A stretch of 10,448 bases of DNA from Deinococcus sp. (GTDB lineage Bacteria; Deinococcota; Deinococci; Deinococcales; Deinococcaceae): positions 13,510 through 23,957 of the forward strand of contig JAGLBF010000022.1 of the NCBI GenBank assembly GCA_018260375.1. Direction: 5' to 3'. This document shows positions 1-5,744 of this stretch, piece after piece. The translations under genes were made by a program, and so were the position numbers. Position 1 is the first letter of the stretch. Every line of letters starts with the position of its first letter. The notes under the pieces were generated by a model. It was not told where the DNA came from, did no database searches, and saw only the letters and a list, made by a program, of their open reading frames with translations.

Positions 1-1
1 T

Positions 2-277
2 GGTGGTGCAGCCGGCACTCAAACCCAGGCAAAATTGGGCGACAAACTAGAATATTGCATCACCTACAACAACCAAAGTCCTGTTAACCTGAGCAATGTG
101 ACCATTAAAGACACCATCAATGCCAATCAAACGCTAGACACGGGGTCATTGCTTCTTAATGGCACAGCAACAACCAATGACCCCGCTGGCAATGCAACTC
201 ATGTGGTCAAATCTGTCAATATACCCACCAACACAACGGGTAAACTGTGCTTCCAAGTGACCGTAAGTAGCTCATAA
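2..277 (+). CDS. C-terminal fragment of a DUF11-like surface/secreted protein
   Basis: The reading frame is open from the left edge of the window (reading GGAAGTQTQ... from base 2) and stops with TAA at 275-277, so the 5' part of the gene lies outside. The visible 91 or so residues contain 'KLGDKLEYCITYNNQSP' followed by 'NVTIKDTIN', the pattern of DUF11/TIGR01451 beta-sandwich repeats ('GDtvtYtitvtNtg...nvtvtDtlp') found in bacterial surface and secreted proteins. Two cysteines (in EYCITY and KLCFQV) could form a disulphide across the sandwich. The residues are rich in Asn and Thr and the DNA is visibly AT-richer than all other genes here, which may reflect surface-protein composition or acquisition by transfer. 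No membrane anchor or sorting signal follows; the protein simply ends VTVSSS. A hairpin terminator closes the gene. The family call is moderately sure; the function is unknown. Confidence 0.75.
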   Translation, partial: GGAAGTQTQAKLGDKLEYCITYNNQSPVNLSNVTIKDTINANQTLDTGSLLLNGTATTNDPAGNATHVVKSVNIPTNTTGKLCFQVTVSSS

Positions 278-315
278 CCGCCTTATTAAGATAGACATAA
301 ATTAGTACATTCATC

Positions 316-358
316 AGGCCACTGTACAGTTCACTACAGTGGCCTTTGCTTGGTTTGT
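316..358 (+). terminator. Rho-independent terminator after the DUF11-like gene
   Basis: A perfect 11-bp stem (AGGCCACTGTA at 316-326, TACAGTGGCCT at 335-345) with an 8-nt loop is followed by a T-rich tail (TTGCTTGGTTT, 346-356). On the minus strand the same hairpin is not followed by a T run, so it should act mainly on the rightward transcript, although it also lies just past the convergent yvcK stop and may help there. Confidence 0.8.
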
Positions 359-373
359 ATGCCCCTTGTATGC

Positions 374-1693
374 TCACCAGCGGCCAGGCACCACCAGGCG
401 CAAGAGGGCCTGGGCCAACTTGTCGGGGTGATGGTGCGCCGTGCCAGGAGCCAGCAAAACGGCGCGGCGTATCCGCAGGGTAAGGGCCGGGTCGTGGCTG
501 TGCGGCACAACCAATTGAGCGCCCTGGGCCGTGTATTTGGCGAGTATCCGCTGACTTACGGGGGCGCTGTTGACCAACACCACATCGGGCATACGTCCCA
601 GGTGGCGGTCAATCATGCGGGCGTGGTCGTCTAGGGTCAGGCCGTCGGTTTCGCCTGGCTCAGTCATGATGCTCGCCACATACACCAGCGGCGCCTTGGA
701 CAAGCGGACGGCACGCTGTATGCCAGGCACCAGGAGCGCCGGAAGAATAGAGGTAAACAGGCTGCCAGGCCCCAGCACAATCAGCTCAGCGTCGCTGATG
801 GCCTGTATCACGGCGGGCAAGGTGGGCAGGTTAGACGGGTCTAGGCGCACCTCGGCAATTTGGCCCTGCGGGGTCTGGGGGTTCTCACGCTGCCCCAGCT
901 GGCTTTCGCCGCGCACCTCTACGCCGCCCACCGTGCGGGCGACCAGCGTCGCAGGCTGAATGGTCGCCGGAAATACCGCGCCGCGTATCTTTAGCACCTC
1001 ATGGATCTCTTGCATGGCGCCGCCCAGACCGCCTTGTTCTTCTGAAAGGGTGGCGAGCAGCAGGTTACCAAAGGTGTGACCCTCTAGCCCGTCGCCCCTG
1101 GCAAAGCGGTGAAGCAACAACCGCGCCAGCACAGGGCTATCTGACAAGGCCGCGTAGCAGTCGGTCAGGTCGCCCGGAGCAATCATGTCAAGCGACTCGC
1201 GCAGCCGCCCTGAGGAGCCGCCGTCGTCAGCTACGGTGACAATGGCGCTGAGGTTAGACGAGTGGCGCTTGAGGCCCATCAGCAGGTTAGACAGCCCCGT
1301 ACCGCCGCCCACCGCCACCACATGCGGCCCGCGTGCTAGGGTGGCCCGCGAATAAATCACATCGACGGCGCTGCTGGGATCTGTGCCTGTGGAGCGCAGC
1401 ATTGAGCGGTTGAGCATCACGATAGACAGCACCGCGCCCGCCAGCGCCAGCGCCATCACCACAATGCCCACCACCCACAGCGGCAGCACCTCAGGCCGCG
1501 TAAAGTTGTTGAGCCACAGTATCCAGTGGGTGGCAACAAAGTGCAGCGGCCCTGTCCAGGTAAAGTGCAAAAAGCCCACCGCGCCCACAAAAGTACACAG
1601 TCCAAACAGCACAAACCAGCGCTTGACCCCCATGCCCCAAGTCAACCAGCGCCGAGCGCGGCGAGCGTGCTCGGCAGGTAGGCGGCGGCTCAT
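374..1693 (-). CDS. yvcK: YvcK/CofD-family UDP-sugar-binding regulator with N-terminal membrane domain
   Basis: This 439-residue protein belongs to the YvcK (gluconeogenesis factor, CofD-like) family. In Bacillus and relatives, members bind UDP-GlcNAc-type sugars and are needed for cell-wall synthesis and growth on gluconeogenic carbon. Two hydrophobic segments (about residues 25-45 and 70-93) precede the Rossmann-like domain, so the protein is probably anchored in the membrane with its binding domain in the cytoplasm. Family motifs are intact: VVAVGGGTGLS (125-135), VADDGGSSGRLR (154-165), APGDL (172-176), GHTFGNLL (205-212), LGPGSLFTSI (307-316) and TEPGETDG (344-351). The first 120 residues lie beyond the classical soluble B. 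subtilis form. The start overlaps the rapZ stop by 4 bp (ATGA, 1690-1693), so translation is probably coupled to rapZ; no strong Shine-Dalgarno is seen. The stop is TGA at 374-376. The enzyme CofD is a relative, but the rapZ partner favours YvcK. Confidence 0.92.
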   Translation of the reverse strand: MSRRLPAEHARRARRWLTWGMGVKRWFVLFGLCTFVGAVGFLHFTWTGPLHFVATHWILWLNNFTRPEVLPLWVVGIVVMALALAGAVLSIVMLNRSMLRSTGTDPSSAVDVIYSRATLARGPHVVAVGGGTGLSNLLMGLKRHSSNLSAIVTVADDGGSSGRLRESLDMIAPGDLTDCYAALSDSPVLARLLLHRFARGDGLEGHTFGNLLLATLSEEQGGLGGAMQEIHEVLKIRGAVFPATIQPATLVARTVGGVEVRGESQLGQRENPQTPQGQIAEVRLDPSNLPTLPAVIQAISDAELIVLGPGSLFTSILPALLVPGIQRAVRLSKAPLVYVASIMTEPGETDGLTLDDHARMIDRHLGRMPDVVLVNSAPVSQRILAKYTAQGAQLVVPHSHDPALTLRIRRAVLLAPGTAHHHPDKLAQALLRLVVPGRW

Positions 1694-2595
1694 GTAGAGC
1701 CGGGTTCCTGGGGTTCTGGCATAACAGCAGGCGCTGTGTCTGTGGTGGGCGTTTCACCTTCTAGCAGTGGCATATCGCGGTGGTCAACGACGTGTGCGCC
1801 CAGGTCGCTCAGGTCGCGCTCCAGGCGGCGGGCCACGGCGACGCTGCGGTGTTGCCCGCCCGTGCAGCCGATAGCCACATGGTAGCCACGCCGACCTGTT
1901 ACCTGAGCACGCTGCACGTTTTCGCTCACAAAGCTGCGCACATCCTGGTAAAAGGTTTCGCTGTCGTCGTTTTGAAAGACGTAGGCCGCCACATCATCAT
2001 CCAGACCCGTTTTGGGCCGCAAGACGGGGTCATAGTAGGGATTGGGTAGGCTGCGGACATCCAGCACTAAGTCGGCGTCACGAGGGGGCGCGTGCTTAAA
2101 GCCGAAGCTGGTCAGGCGCAGGTCAAAGTCGCGGTCTACACCCAGCCAGTCTAAAAGCTGGGCCGACAGTGCGCCCGCATCCAAACTGGTGGTGTCTATG
2201 ACGCGCTCAGCGATAGAGCGCAGCGGCGCGAGCAGCTCTTGTTCGCGCTGCACGTCAAGCATCAGCGAGCTTTCACCCAAGGGGTGCTCGCGGCGGGTGA
2301 GGTTAAAGCGCTTGAGCAGCACCTCACTCGAAGCCTCCAGAAACAGCACCTGCACGTCGTCGCGCCGCCACTTTAGGCGCTCTATGCTGGGCATGATGGC
2401 GCTCAAAAAGTCGCGGGTACGCGCGTCTGTGGTGACCGCCACTTTGCTGAGGTTGCGGGCCTGTGCCAGGTCGCCCAGCGCACTCCACAGCTCAGGGGGC
2501 AGGTTATCGGTGGCAAAAAACCCCGCGTCTTCTAAGGTGCGCAGCGCTGTGTTTTTACCGCTTCCAGACAGGCCCGATATAACGATAAAGGTCAT
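1690..2595 (-). CDS. rapZ: RapZ/YvcJ family nucleotide-binding protein, altered Walker A
   Basis: This 301-residue protein has the full RapZ (YvcJ) architecture. An N-terminal P-loop kinase-like domain (about 1-155) is followed by a C-terminal domain carrying the family signatures DVRSLPNPYYDP (179-190), TGLD (196-199) and GCTGGQHRSV (243-252). In E. coli the C-terminal domain binds the sRNAs GlmY/GlmZ and the protein acts as RNase E adapter controlling GlmS; in Firmicutes the homologue is a nucleotide-binding protein encoded beside yvcK. The P-loop reads GLSGSGKN at residues 8-15: the Ser/Thr normally following the Lys, which coordinates Mg2+, is Asn here, while the rest (including ATDNLPPEL at 28-36) looks intact. 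ATG at 2593-2595 gives the expected N-terminus and lies 8 nt after a -10 box, suggesting a leaderless message. yvcK overlaps its stop by 4 bp. No whiA gene follows, unlike in many Gram-positives. Confidence 0.93.
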   Translation of the reverse strand: MTFIVISGLSGSGKNTALRTLEDAGFFATDNLPPELWSALGDLAQARNLSKVAVTTDARTRDFLSAIMPSIERLKWRRDDVQVLFLEASSEVLLKRFNLTRREHPLGESSLMLDVQREQELLAPLRSIAERVIDTTSLDAGALSAQLLDWLGVDRDFDLRLTSFGFKHAPPRDADLVLDVRSLPNPYYDPVLRPKTGLDDDVAAYVFQNDDSETFYQDVRSFVSENVQRAQVTGRRGYHVAIGCTGGQHRSVAVARRLERDLSDLGAHVVDHRDMPLLEGETPTTDTAPAVMPEPQEPGST

Positions 2596-2603
2596 ATAGG
2601 GCC

Positions 2604-2609
2604 AGTATA
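2604..2609 (-). promoter_or_regulatory. -10 box of the rapZ-yvcK promoter
   Basis: On the minus strand TATACT (5/6 to TATAAT) ends 8 nt before the rapZ ATG. Transcription would begin about 7 nt after the hexamer, within 0-3 nt of the start codon, so the message would be leaderless. No good -35 hexamer is seen at 16-18 bp spacing (CTGTCT is the best). This pattern also supports the chosen rapZ start. Confidence 0.6.
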
Positions 2610-2615
2610 GCGGCA

Positions 2616-2630
2616 GTCTTGCAGCAAGAC
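2616..2630. promoter_or_regulatory. Perfect 15-bp dyad overlapping the rapZ promoter (candidate operator)
   Basis: GTCTTGCAGCAAGAC is a perfect inverted repeat (7-bp arms around one base). It starts 7 bp upstream of the TATACT -10 box and covers the spacer and -35 region of the rapZ promoter, where a repressor or activator site would be expected. It lies upstream of the predicted transcription start, so it should act as DNA rather than as an RNA hairpin of rapZ. The binding protein is unknown. Confidence 0.4.
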
Positions 2631-2876
2631 AGGTACAACAAATAACCCGAATTCAAATAACCATAACTGTAGGTGGTGATGCACGCGGCACACAGGTTGC
2701 TCGCCTGAATGCATACGGTGCCCCTTGCCTAGCGCGGAGTGCGTACTGTTTCCTATGCCCACTTTCCTATGTCCGCTGGCCTTCTTTCACCGCGCTGTTC
2801 ACAAGATACAAGGGGCAATCCGTAGTCGTCCCGCCGGTAAGTCTGGCTGCCCGTATCTGCCCTTGTCCTTTGCGCC

Positions 2877-2882
2877 TACAAT
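2877..2882 (+). promoter_or_regulatory. -10 box of the recF promoter
   Basis: TACAAT (5/6 to TATAAT) is followed by exactly 7 nt and then an in-frame GTG (2890-2892), so the transcript would start at or next to the start codon. This leaderless spacing is the main reason to place the recF start here. No clear -35 element is visible. The upstream gap back to rapZ (2596-2889) holds no convincing gene. Confidence 0.55.
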
Positions 2883-2889
2883 ACCTAGC

Positions 2890-3969
2890 GTGCTGCTGCG
2901 TTCTTTATCCACCCTCAATTACCGCAACCTTGTTCCCGCGTCCCTGGCCTTTCCGGCGGGGGTCAGCGCGGTGTGGGGGCCAAATGGCGCGGGCAAAACC
3001 AACTTGCTAGAGGCCGCGTACCTAGCGCTTACAGGCCTGAGTGACGCGCCCAGGCTAGAGCAACTGGTCACCCAGGGCCACCACGAGGGCCACATCCGCG
3101 CCGAGGTGTGGCAAGGCGGCGGGCTGAGCGTGCTTGAGGTGGGGCTGGGCAAAGGCCGCAAGTCCATCAAGGCTGATGGCGTGCGGGTACGCAGCAACGA
3201 CCTGCCCTCCGGCAGCGCGGTGTGGATACGGCCCGAAGACTCGGATCTGGTGTACGGCCCGCCCAGCAATCGCCGCAGATACCTTGACGAGTTGCTCTCG
3301 CGCCTGAGTCCGCGCTACGCCCAGAGCCTTCAGCGCTATGAGCGGGCGGTGTCACAGCGCAACGCTGCGCTCAAGTCGGGCGAGCACTGGGCGATGCCGG
3401 TGTGGGAAGAGACTCTCATCAGCCTGGGCAGCGAAATTATGAATGTGCGCCGCCGCGCCCTGACCCGCCTGAGCGAGCTGAGCGCCGAGGCCAACACCGA
3501 TTTGGGATCTGCCAAGCGCTTGGTTTTGGAACTGACAGAAACCACCTCGCCCGAACACTACCGCACCGACTTTGTGCGCGTCGCTGCCGAGGAGCATGCA
3601 CGCGGCACCACCGTTATCGGGCCACACCGCGACGACCTGCGCCTGACGCTGGGGGGCCTGCCTGCAGGTGACTACGCCAGTCGGGGTGAGGCGCGCACCA
3701 TCGCCCTGAGCCTACGAAAAGCCGAGCTAGAGCTGCTGCACGAGCGCTACGGTGAAATGCCTTTGCTGCTGATAGACGACTTTTCTGCCGAGCTAGACCC
3801 CGCCCGCCGCCAATTTTTGCTGGGCCTCGCCGCGCGCGTACCACAGGCCATCGTCACGGGTACCGAAGCCTTTCCTGGCGCAGCGCGGCGCTGGCTCGCT
3901 GACAGCGGCAGCTTTTTGCCTGTGTTAGACAGCGCACCAAACACCCAGCCTGCAACGGTGGACTTATGA
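2890..3969 (+). CDS. recF: DNA replication/repair protein RecF
   Basis: RecF is an SMC-like ATPase that, with RecO and RecR, loads RecA on gapped DNA; RecFOR is the main RecA-loading route in Deinococcus, which lacks RecBC. The frame stays open upstream to 2725, but I place the start at GTG 2890. The product then begins MLLRSLSTLNYRN, matching the usual RecF N-terminus, is 359 residues long (family about 360), and a TACAAT box sits 7 nt before it. From this start the motifs are Walker A GPNGAGKT (30-37), GPHRDD (244-249), the ABC signature SRGE (264-267), Walker B LLLIDD (292-297) and D-loop SAELDP (299-304). The gene is the first of a two-gene unit and its TGA overlaps the next ATG by 4 bp. 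The first 55 codons of the longer frame look like promoter DNA and should not be annotated as protein. Confidence 0.95.
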   Translation: MLLRSLSTLNYRNLVPASLAFPAGVSAVWGPNGAGKTNLLEAAYLALTGLSDAPRLEQLVTQGHHEGHIRAEVWQGGGLSVLEVGLGKGRKSIKADGVRVRSNDLPSGSAVWIRPEDSDLVYGPPSNRRRYLDELLSRLSPRYAQSLQRYERAVSQRNAALKSGEHWAMPVWEETLISLGSEIMNVRRRALTRLSELSAEANTDLGSAKRLVLELTETTSPEHYRTDFVRVAAEEHARGTTVIGPHRDDLRLTLGGLPAGDYASRGEARTIALSLRKAELELLHERYGEMPLLLIDDFSAELDPARRQFLLGLAARVPQAIVTGTEAFPGAARRWLADSGSFLPVLDSAPNTQPATVDL

Positions 3970-4838
3970 CCCGCATCCGCAGCAACCGCTCACGCGTAGG
4001 CGGCACACATGGGCTGCGCGAGGTGCTGGGGCTAACCCTCAGCAAACACCGCTTGCAGGGCGGCCTGAGCAAAGCCCGCAGTATTGTCATCTGGCCCGAA
4101 GTGGTCGGCCCTGAGCTGTCGCGCATGACCCGCGCACGTACCCAGCAGGGCAATACGCTGGTGGTAGAGGTGACTGACAGCAGCATGGCGCACTTTTTGA
4201 CCATGCAGCGGGGTACATTTTTGCGGCTGCTGCAAGAGAAACTGGGCGATCAGAGCGTTACGGAGCTGCGCTTTTCAGTGGGCAGGGTACAGGCCCCCGC
4301 GCCTGCCGCGCTGCCGGACGTGCTGCCCGCACCCGACCAAGCCCGCGCCGAGGCGATGACGCAGCACCTACCCGCAAGCGCCTCGCCTGAGCTGCAGCGT
4401 GCCACCCTGCAAGCAGCCCAGGCGATTACCCGCGCCCGCCGCTGGCGCGAGCAGCAAGGCTACGCCCCTTGTCCTGTGTGCGGTGAGCCGCATAGGCAGC
4501 AGCCCTGCCGCGCCTGCGAGCTGACCTTGCAAGACCCGCTGGTTCGGCGCGCTGCGGCCAACTTGCTGCGCGACCCCACACTGCTGGCACAGCTTCCCGC
4601 CACGCTGGGCTTATCTGGCACCGACGCGGCCCGCTACCTGGCCTTGCAGCAGTTGCTCGATCAGCTGGACATCCTGGCACTGGAATGCGTGCAGTCGGGC
4701 GGCGCGGCACACTACCAAGACTATCTGCACCAGCAGGCCACCCACTACCTGCAACTGTGGCACCGCCGCAGCAACCTGAGCCGCGCCGACTGGCAAGCGC
4801 TGCCGGTAAAGGCACGGCAAGTGCTGGAAAGCAGGTAG
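3966..4838 (+). CDS. DUF721/DciA-like protein with C-terminal zinc ribbon
   Basis: This is a 290-residue protein. Residues about 15-108 match the DUF721 fold of DciA, the ancestral loader of the replicative helicase DnaB: LREVLGLTLSKHRL, then WPEVVGPELSRMTRA and GNTLVVEVTDSSMAHFLTMQ. After an Ala/Pro-rich linker (about 109-135) comes a helical stretch and a four-cysteine zinc-ribbon-like motif, CPVCGEP...CRAC (C169, C172, C181, C184; CX2C-X8-CX2C), then a helical tail rich in Leu, Gln and His. Many DUF721 proteins consist of little more than the first domain, so the extra 150 or so residues are notable. ATG overlaps the recF stop (ATGA 3966-3969), with GGTGG a few bases before. A DUF721 gene next to recF is familiar from the actinobacterial dnaA-dnaN-recF region. 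The DciA role is inferred from the domain; the ribbon may aid DNA or protein contact. Confidence 0.8.
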   Translation: MTRIRSNRSRVGGTHGLREVLGLTLSKHRLQGGLSKARSIVIWPEVVGPELSRMTRARTQQGNTLVVEVTDSSMAHFLTMQRGTFLRLLQEKLGDQSVTELRFSVGRVQAPAPAALPDVLPAPDQARAEAMTQHLPASASPELQRATLQAAQAITRARRWREQQGYAPCPVCGEPHRQQPCRACELTLQDPLVRRAAANLLRDPTLLAQLPATLGLSGTDAARYLALQQLLDQLDILALECVQSGGAAHYQDYLHQQATHYLQLWHRRSNLSRADWQALPVKARQVLESR

Positions 4839-4923
4839 TTGGCGGGGCCACAAGCGCCAAACAGCATTGAGGTTGCGCGTTACGGGACGTAGGTGGGTAC
4901 CGTACACATTGGTACAGCCTGTT

Positions 4924-4937
4924 GATGTCAAGACATC
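4924..4937. promoter_or_regulatory. Palindrome GATGTC-AA-GACATC, resembling the Deinococcus RDRM
   Basis: A perfect inverted repeat with 6-bp arms and a 2-base centre. The inner arms ATGTC/GACAT are the same as those of the radiation/desiccation response motif (TTATGTCATTGACATAA), the DdrO operator in Deinococcus. Here the arms are 2 bp apart rather than 3, and the outer TT/AA bases are missing. The match is therefore partial, and it could equally be another regulator's site or chance. It is about 230 bp upstream of moaB, which is far for that gene. Confidence 0.25.
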
Positions 4938-5049
4938 TGGTAGGTTTTTATAGGGGCTGTGCTTAGGGGTTACGCTTCTATATCAAGGAATCTGTACTGT
5001 TTGCTCTGTCCCTGGCCTGCTTTTATTGGCTTTTTGAAACCGATTAACT

Positions 5050-5061
5050 CGGAATTTGTAT
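5050..5061 (+). repeat. CGGAATnnGTAT short intergenic repeat, copy 1
   Basis: CGGAATTTGTAT. The same 12-mer with two variable central bases recurs in the 6551-6726 intergenic region (6631-6642 and 6695-6706) and in none of the genes I read. Function unknown; it may be part of a degenerate dispersed intergenic repeat. Confidence 0.4.
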
Positions 5062-5152
5062 TCACTAAGTCTTTATGCAAAAGCAGATGCTGTTGGCACG
5101 CTCTTGCTGCCCCACCGTAACCTACATCTGCCCGCACGGCGCTGTCAGTCAC

Positions 5153-5158
5153 TACACT
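5153..5158 (+). promoter_or_regulatory. -10 box of the moaB promoter
   Basis: TACACT (4/6 to TATAAT, with the key TA...T) is followed by 7 nt and then the moaB ATG at 5166. This predicts a leaderless message, the third case of the same spacing in this window. No clear -35 is seen, and no Shine-Dalgarno would be needed. Confidence 0.5.
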
Positions 5159-5165
5159 AGGGGCC

Positions 5166-5744
5166 ATGAGCCGTGACCTTCACCAGCAAGCTGCGCCCGC
5201 CAGGGTGCGCGTGGCCTTGCTCACCATCAGCGACACCCGCACCCCGGTCACCGACCAGAGTGCTCACTACCTGCAACAGCACCTCACAGCGGCGGGGCAT
5301 CACCTCAGCGCCTACCGCATCGTCCGCGACGATATGCCCGCCATCCGCGCCGCCATCTGCGAGCTTTTACCACTGGCAGACGTGCTGATCACCACAGGGG
5401 GCACGGGCATTGCGGGGCGCGACCAGACTATTCCTGTGGTAGAGGCACTGCTGACCAAGCCCATGCCCGGCTTTGGCGAGCTGTTCCGCGCCCTCAGTTA
5501 CCCGCAGGTGGGCGCCGCCGCCATGTTGTCGCGGGCGGTGGGCGGGCTTGCAGCGCACGCTGCGGGGCATACTTTGCTGTTTGCCCTGCCCGGCAGCCTC
5601 AACGCGGTACAAACCGCCTGGGAAGGTATTTTTGCTGCCGAACTGGGTCACCTGGTCTACGAGGTGCAGCGCCAGGGCCAACCCGCTGCGCCCGCTAAAG
5701 TCACCAATGCCACTGGGGAGAACGCCACTGGAGAGCAGGCATGA
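5166..5744 (+). CDS. moaB: MoaB/MogA-family molybdenum cofactor biosynthesis protein
   Basis: A 192-residue MoaB-type protein of the family that binds molybdopterin during cofactor synthesis in the cytoplasm; MogA-like members adenylylate molybdopterin, while the role of E. coli MoaB is less clear. Motifs: LLTISDTRTP (18-27), the pterin-binding loop LITTGGTGIAGRDQT (74-88), PGFGELFRALS (101-111), SRAVGGL (122-128) and LFALPGSLNAVQTAWE (138-153). The order and wording fit MoaB better than the MoeA domain. The body is about 165 residues; the rest is a short N-terminal extension and a low-complexity Ala/Thr/Gly tail. ATG 5166 is supported by the TACACT box 7 nt upstream. The stop TGA overlaps the ATG of the next gene by 4 bp, so the two are one transcription unit. 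No other Mo-cofactor gene is in the window, and the partner gene gives no pathway clue. Confidence 0.88.
   Translation: MSRDLHQQAAPARVRVALLTISDTRTPVTDQSAHYLQQHLTAAGHHLSAYRIVRDDMPAIRAAICELLPLADVLITTGGTGIAGRDQTIPVVEALLTKPMPGFGELFRALSYPQVGAAAMLSRAVGGLAAHAAGHTLLFALPGSLNAVQTAWEGIFAAELGHLVYEVQRQGQPAAPAKVTNATGENATGEQA

Larger units (their letters stand above)
4839..5165. other. 327-base intergenic region between the DciA-like gene and moaB
   Basis: No gene is convincing here. The stretch begins with a weak hairpin (TTGGCG 4839-4844 with CGCCAA 4855-4860) that lacks a T tract, so it is a poor terminator. It then contains a 14-bp palindrome (4924-4937), a TTTTAT -10-like box (4946-4951), a 53-codon GTG frame (4959-5120) of doubtful reality, one copy of the CGGAATnnGTAT repeat, and the moaB promoter at its right end. 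Confidence 0.5.

Noticed and set aside
1690..2595. Possible rapZ pseudogene because of the Asn in Walker A
   Set aside because: The frame is full length, the C-terminal signatures are intact, and it is coupled to yvcK, so it is kept as a functional gene with an odd residue.
2042..2599. 185-codon plus-strand frame opposite rapZ
   Set aside because: Ser/Arg-rich low-complexity translation typical of a shadow frame; rapZ is firmly identified on the other strand.
2719..2817. 9-bp inverted repeat TGCCCCTTG / CAAGGGGCA upstream of recF
   Set aside because: The arms are 81 bases apart with no supporting inner structure; it may be chance and no known element matches.
4839..4860. Hairpin after the DciA-like gene as a terminator
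   Set aside because: Only 6 bp, with a 10-base loop and no T tract.
4970..5167. 65-codon minus-strand frame in the gap before moaB
   Set aside because: No domain, no promoter or ribosome-binding site, and its start lies on top of the moaB start codon.
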